Shown here: positions 6,655-8,447 of the stretch, piece by piece
How positions within the stretch are numbered: the first letter of the stretch is position 1
Layout: the number at the start of each line of letters is the position of its first letter
NCBI GenBank assembly: GCA_016209005.1
Contig: JACQWZ010000034.1
Coordinates: 1 to 8,447, forward strand
Direction of reading: 5' to 3'
Length of the DNA stretch: 8,447 nucleotides
Source of the DNA: Candidatus Kuenenbacteria bacterium
Lineage (GTDB): Bacteria; Patescibacteriota; Patescibacteriia; UBA2591; PGYQ01
Made by a program: the position numbers and the translations under genes
Notes under the pieces: generated by a model
Told to the model about the DNA's origin: nothing
What the model saw: the letters and a program-made list of their open reading frames with translations, nothing else
The model's database searches: none

Positions 6655-7428
6655 TCAAGGCGAAGTCGGGCAGGTATTTTTTTGTTTTGTGTTTTTTGTT
6701 TTAGCTTTAATTATTATTGTCATTTTGCATTTTGATTTTTGTTGTTTTACCATTTTCTCCACTTTAACTCTCACCGTGCCTTGTCCGATGTTGGCAATTT
6801 TATCAAATGCTGTTTTAGTTAAATCAATTATTCTATCGGGATGTATAGATTTATCTGGTCCAAAATCATTTACAATAACGATAATTGATTTTTTATTTTC
6901 TAAATTTGTTACTTTTAAATTAGTTCCCTTGGGATATTTTGGATGAGCGGCAGATAATTTATAACACCATTTTGGACAATACCAACTAGCCATACCAATT
7001 TCTACTTTTACCTTTGTGTCTATTTTTAATTCTTCTTGTTTTTTTATTTCATTGTTGTCTGTTAATTGTTGATTGTTAATTGATTTATTATTTTCTTTTT
7101 TTGTTTTGTTTTTTAAGTTTTGGTTTTGAGTTTTGAATTTTGTGTTTTGAGTTTCTTCTTGTGTTTTTTTGTTTTTAATTTCATTTTCTCGCAATTCTTT
7201 TTCTGTTACAATATTTATTTTAACATTATTTAAAGGCTTTGTAATCACATTCACATCTGGACCAATAATTAAATTTATATTTTCATTTTCTATTTCCGCG
7301 TCAAAATTTTGATCTAATGGATATATGATAAAAAAGGAATAAAAAAGCAAACTAAATCCTCCAAAAAAACAAAAACCAACAATTCCCCAAGAAATAATAT
7401 TTTTAAATTGTTTTTTTATAAAAAACAT
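6655..7428 (-). CDS. Membrane-anchored RlpA-like protein with double-psi beta-barrel domain
   Basis: RlpA proteins bind, and in some species cleave, peptidoglycan glycan strands lacking stem peptides, often at the septum. The 257-residue product begins with a hydrophobic segment (about 11-36, following two Lys and a Lys) that fits a signal anchor with the rest outside the membrane. A polar Lys/Asn/Gln-rich linker covers about 80-140 and contains repeat-word sequence (INNQQLTDNNE, 117-127). The RlpA-type barrel covers about 144-226: GMASWY, then AAHPKYPKGTNLKVTN with H162, VNDFGP with D188, and DRIIDLTKTAFDKI. H162 and D188 match the positions of the His and Asp found in catalytic RlpA enzymes. 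An added W-C-P-K-W-C stretch after GMASWY supplies two cysteines. The final 30 residues are Lys/Thr-rich and end within a G+C-rich repeat, so the natural end may once have been earlier. No lipoprotein signal and no Shine-Dalgarno site are visible. It is separated from secA by 251 nt. Confidence 0.88.
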   Translation of the reverse strand: MFFIKKQFKNIISWGIVGFCFFGGFSLLFYSFFIIYPLDQNFDAEIENENINLIIGPDVNVITKPLNNVKINIVTEKELRENEIKNKKTQEETQNTKFKTQNQNLKNKTKKENNKSINNQQLTDNNEIKKQEELKIDTKVKVEIGMASWYCPKWCYKLSAAHPKYPKGTNLKVTNLENKKSIIVIVNDFGPDKSIHPDRIIDLTKTAFDKIANIGQGTVRVKVEKMVKQQKSKCKMTIIIKAKTKNTKQKNTCPTSP

Positions 7429-7560
7429 TTTATAATAGATTAACTTTTTAACTTTTTAGCTTGTAGAAATACATTTACCTACTTTGTTAAAAATATAGAA
7501 TAAATTTGAATTTTGATTTCCTAAAAAGCTAAGAAGTTACAAGCTAATTCCTAATTTTCT
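7429..7560. other. Intergenic DNA between rlpA-like gene and tRNA-Gly
   Basis: This divergent gap (rlpA-like to the left, tRNA-Gly to the right) should hold promoters for both. On the minus strand TATTAT at 7432-7437 lies very close to the rlpA-like ATG, but without a -35 partner. On the plus strand no clear pair for the tRNA was found. A TTAACTTTT word is repeated at 7440-7456, and the left arm of a tRNA-flanking inverted repeat lies at 7518-7545. Confidence 0.5.
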
Positions 7561-7676
7561 GCAGGTGTAGTGTAGTGGTAACACGCTTCCTTCCCAAGGA
7601 AGAAACCGAGGGTCCGAATCCCTTCATCTGCTCCACAAATCAGCTTGTAGCTGGTAGCTTCTTAGCTTTTTAGGAA
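7518..7676. repeat. Inverted repeat enclosing tRNA-Gly
   Basis: TTCCTAAAAAGCTAAGAAG at 7518-7536 is the exact reverse complement of 7658-7676 (19 of 19). Nearer the tRNA, TACAAGCT at 7538-7545 pairs exactly with 7642-7649. The right arm has eight extra bases and the left one extra base between the two blocks. The whole tRNA-Gly gene (7561-7635) is inside. A transcript covering both arms could form a 27-bp interrupted stem around the tRNA. Confidence 0.8.
7561..7635 (+). tRNA. tRNA-Gly (anticodon CCC), CCA encoded
   Basis: A full cloverleaf folds by eye. The acceptor stem is GCAGGTG with CATCTGC (one G-T pair), the D stem GTGT with ACAC, and the anticodon stem CTTCC with GGAAG around the loop TTCCCAA. 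The variable region has five bases. The T stem is GAGGG with CCCTT around TCCGAAT, which replaces the usual TTC with TCC at the start of the loop. The discriminator is T, normal for bacterial tRNA-Gly, and CCA is encoded at 7633-7635. It reads GGG codons, which should be rare in such an AT-rich genome; a separate tRNA-Gly with another anticodon must lie elsewhere. Confidence 0.96.
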
Positions 7677-7703
7677 TAAAAAACAATTAATAAATAATTG
7701 AGG

Positions 7704-7733
7704 TTGACATTTAAAAAATTATAAATCTAAAAT
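7704..7733 (+). promoter_or_regulatory. Likely promoter of tRNA-Thr
   Basis: A perfect -35 hexamer TTGACA (7704-7709) is followed after 18 nt by TAAAAT (7728-7733), five of six matches to the -10 consensus. Transcription would begin near 7740, about 35 nt before the mature 5' end of tRNA-Thr, a usual leader length. Confidence 0.55.
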
Positions 7734-7775
7734 TAAAATCCTATATTACTTCTACAAGCTACAAGCTAGTTTTCC

Positions 7776-7848
7776 GCCCCTTTAGCTCAATTGGTAGAGC
7801 AACGGTATCGTAAACCGTAGGTTGCTGGTTCAACTCCGGCAAGGGGCT
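7776..7848 (+). tRNA. tRNA-Thr (anticodon CGT), CCA not encoded
   Basis: The acceptor stem is GCCCCTT with AAGGGGC, the D stem GCTC with GAGC, and the anticodon stem ACGGT with ACCGT around the loop ATCGTAA. The variable region is AGGTT, and the T stem GCTGG pairs with CCGGC around TTCAACT. The base after the acceptor stem is T, followed by TTAAAA, so the CCA end must be added by the nucleotidyltransferase, unlike in the neighbouring tRNA-Gly. It reads ACG codons. Its 3' end (7839-7850) has a perfect inverted partner at 7906-7917. Confidence 0.96.
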
Positions 7849-7917
7849 TTAAAATGCAAAAATTAAAAATCAAAATGTAAAAATAAAAAGAAGTATAATT
7901 TTTTAAAAGCCCCTTGC
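7839..7917. repeat. Inverted copy of the tRNA-Thr 3' end
   Basis: GCAAGGGGCTTT (7839-7850) covers the last two T-stem bases, the 3' acceptor strand, the discriminator and two trailing bases of tRNA-Thr. Its exact reverse complement, AAAGCCCCTTGC, lies at 7906-7917; with one base gap the match runs on through the next A/T bases. The loop between them is A-rich repeat-word DNA. The right arm begins 31 nt before the stop end of the VOC gene. Confidence 0.8.
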
Positions 7918-7947
7918 TTAGTAGAATTTCAAACCCTCGCTCATTTT

Positions 7948-8319
7948 TTATTTTGCGTTTTTGTCATTTTCCCAAATGGCAAAACAATTGTTTTCTGTAT
8001 CAAGACAGACCGCAAAATATCCTACGCCCGGCACTGCGCTTTTTGGAACAATCACTTTGCCACCAAGCTTCTCAACCTTGACAGCATACTCGTCGATTGA
8101 AGGGACATCGATGTAAGCAGTAATCGGTTGCTGTGGATTTTGTCTTTTCATCATACCACCATCAATCGCTTTTTCGCCCTTTTCATTTATGGTGGTAATC
8201 ATCCAGTATTCCATTGGGCCAGGATATTTTTCAATCTTCCAGCTAAAAAGCTCGGCATAAAATTTCTTTGCTCGCTCAAGTTCATCTGCCGGGATTTCAA
8301 AATGTACTATTGTTGACAT
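7948..8319 (-). CDS. VOC-family (glyoxalase/bleomycin-resistance-like) protein
   Basis: VOC proteins share paired beta-alpha-beta-beta-beta modules and include glyoxalase I, dioxygenases and bleomycin-binding proteins. The 123 residues are a normal size for a single-chain, two-module member. The first module starts VHFEIPADELERAKKFYAEL, followed by FSWKIEKYPGPMEYWMI and GGMMKRQ. The second starts TAYIDVPSIDEYAVKVEKLG and ends GYFAVCLDTENNCFAIWE. H6 and E117 sit where metal ligands occur, but Y69 takes the place of the second His, so the four-ligand glyoxalase I site is not complete; substrate and activity are unknown. The ATG at 8319 is fixed by a perfect Shine-Dalgarno site. Counted G+C in 7981-8160 is 79 of 180 (44%), far above secA (52 of 180, 29%, in 5041-5220), which suggests acquisition by transfer. 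Confidence 0.9.
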   Translation of the reverse strand: MSTIVHFEIPADELERAKKFYAELFSWKIEKYPGPMEYWMITTINEKGEKAIDGGMMKRQNPQQPITAYIDVPSIDEYAVKVEKLGGKVIVPKSAVPGVGYFAVCLDTENNCFAIWENDKNAK

Positions 8320-8327
8320 ATTTTTTT

Positions 8328-8337
8328 CACCTCCTTA
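8328..8337 (-). promoter_or_regulatory. Strong Shine-Dalgarno site of the VOC gene
   Basis: The minus strand reads TAAGGAGGTG eight nt before the ATG at 8319, an almost perfect match to the bacterial anti-Shine-Dalgarno sequence. None of the five other genes in the window has one, so this site both settles the start and marks the gene as different. Further upstream, TTGACA on the minus strand at 8425-8430 could be a -35 element, but the -10 partner is poor. Confidence 0.8.
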
Positions 8338-8447
8338 ATTTTTTAAAATTTATGTTCGACCTTTCATTGCATATTAAATAATAGGATATTAAAGCCTTAA
8401 ACTAAAGGGTAAAGGGGTCCCGTTTGTCAAGACAGATTATTTTTCAA

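Noticed and set aside
6689..6946. Plus-strand frame of 85 codons opposite the rlpA-like gene
   Set aside because: It looks hydrophobic only because the sense strand is Lys/Asn-rich; no start signal, and it covers the conserved barrel domain on the other strand.
7432..7437. TATTAT as a -10 box giving a leaderless rlpA-like mRNA
   Set aside because: No -35 element at a sensible distance, and such hexamers are expected by chance in DNA this AT-rich.
7904..7947. A possible tRNA remnant on the minus strand (GGGTTTGAAATTC followed by GCAAGGGGC)
   Set aside because: It recalls a T-arm and acceptor end, but the stem does not pair and no 5' half is present; it is better treated as the inverted copy of the tRNA-Thr end plus an adjoining GC word.
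8128..8316. Plus-strand frame opposite the VOC gene
   Set aside because: Antisense to a conserved protein with a perfect ribosome site on the minus strand.

Overview
This AT-rich window looks like chromosomal DNA of a bacterium from the Candidate Phyla Radiation (Patescibacteria, Parcubacteria-like). The reasons are the roughly 30% G+C coding sequence, five conserved or compact genes without a recognisable Shine-Dalgarno site, and intergenic DNA built from short, endlessly reused A/T-rich words that also run into the ends and loops of proteins. Genetic code 11 fits: TGA is used as a stop after the SecA zinc tail (3617-3619) and after the RlpA-like protein (6655-6657), and no TGA is read inside conserved domains. 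The lineage is an inference; no rRNA or other marker is present to confirm it.

Layout, left to right. Positions 1-287 carry no gene but a nested set of inverted repeats ending in a perfect 16-bp hairpin just beyond the bipA stop. Then come five minus-strand genes, read right to left: an RlpA-like membrane-anchored double-psi barrel protein (6655-7428); secA (3617-6403); a NUDIX hydrolase (about 3139-3585); a Bro-N/DinD-like protein (2215-3129); and bipA/typA (288-2042). secA, NUDIX and DinD-like are packed tightly (about 31 and 9 nt apart) and are probably one transcript. bipA follows after a 172-nt gap. To the right lie two plus-strand tRNA genes, tRNA-Gly(CCC) at 7561-7635 and tRNA-Thr(CGT) at 7776-7848, and last a minus-strand VOC (glyoxalase-like) gene (7948-8319). 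That gene differs from the rest in base composition (about 44% G+C in a counted 180-nt stretch, against 29% in a secA stretch) and in having a perfect Shine-Dalgarno site, so it looks recently acquired.

The genes serve general functions: protein export (SecA), cell-wall processing or septal function (RlpA-like), translation and ribosome assembly under stress (BipA), nucleotide clean-up (NUDIX), and a possible DNA-damage or phage-related regulator (DinD-like). There is no CRISPR array, transposase or recognisable secondary-metabolite cluster.

The most unusual signal is the repeat vocabulary. Short G+C-rich cores (about 20-40 nt) sit between A-rich direct repeats, and these composite words lie inside reading frames: in a SecA loop, in the DinD-like tail, and at the end of the RlpA-like protein. 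One 18-nt word occurs in the same frame in both secA and the rlpA-like gene. Inverted repeats of the same vocabulary surround tRNA-Gly, and an inverted copy of the tRNA-Thr 3' end lies beside the foreign-looking VOC gene.
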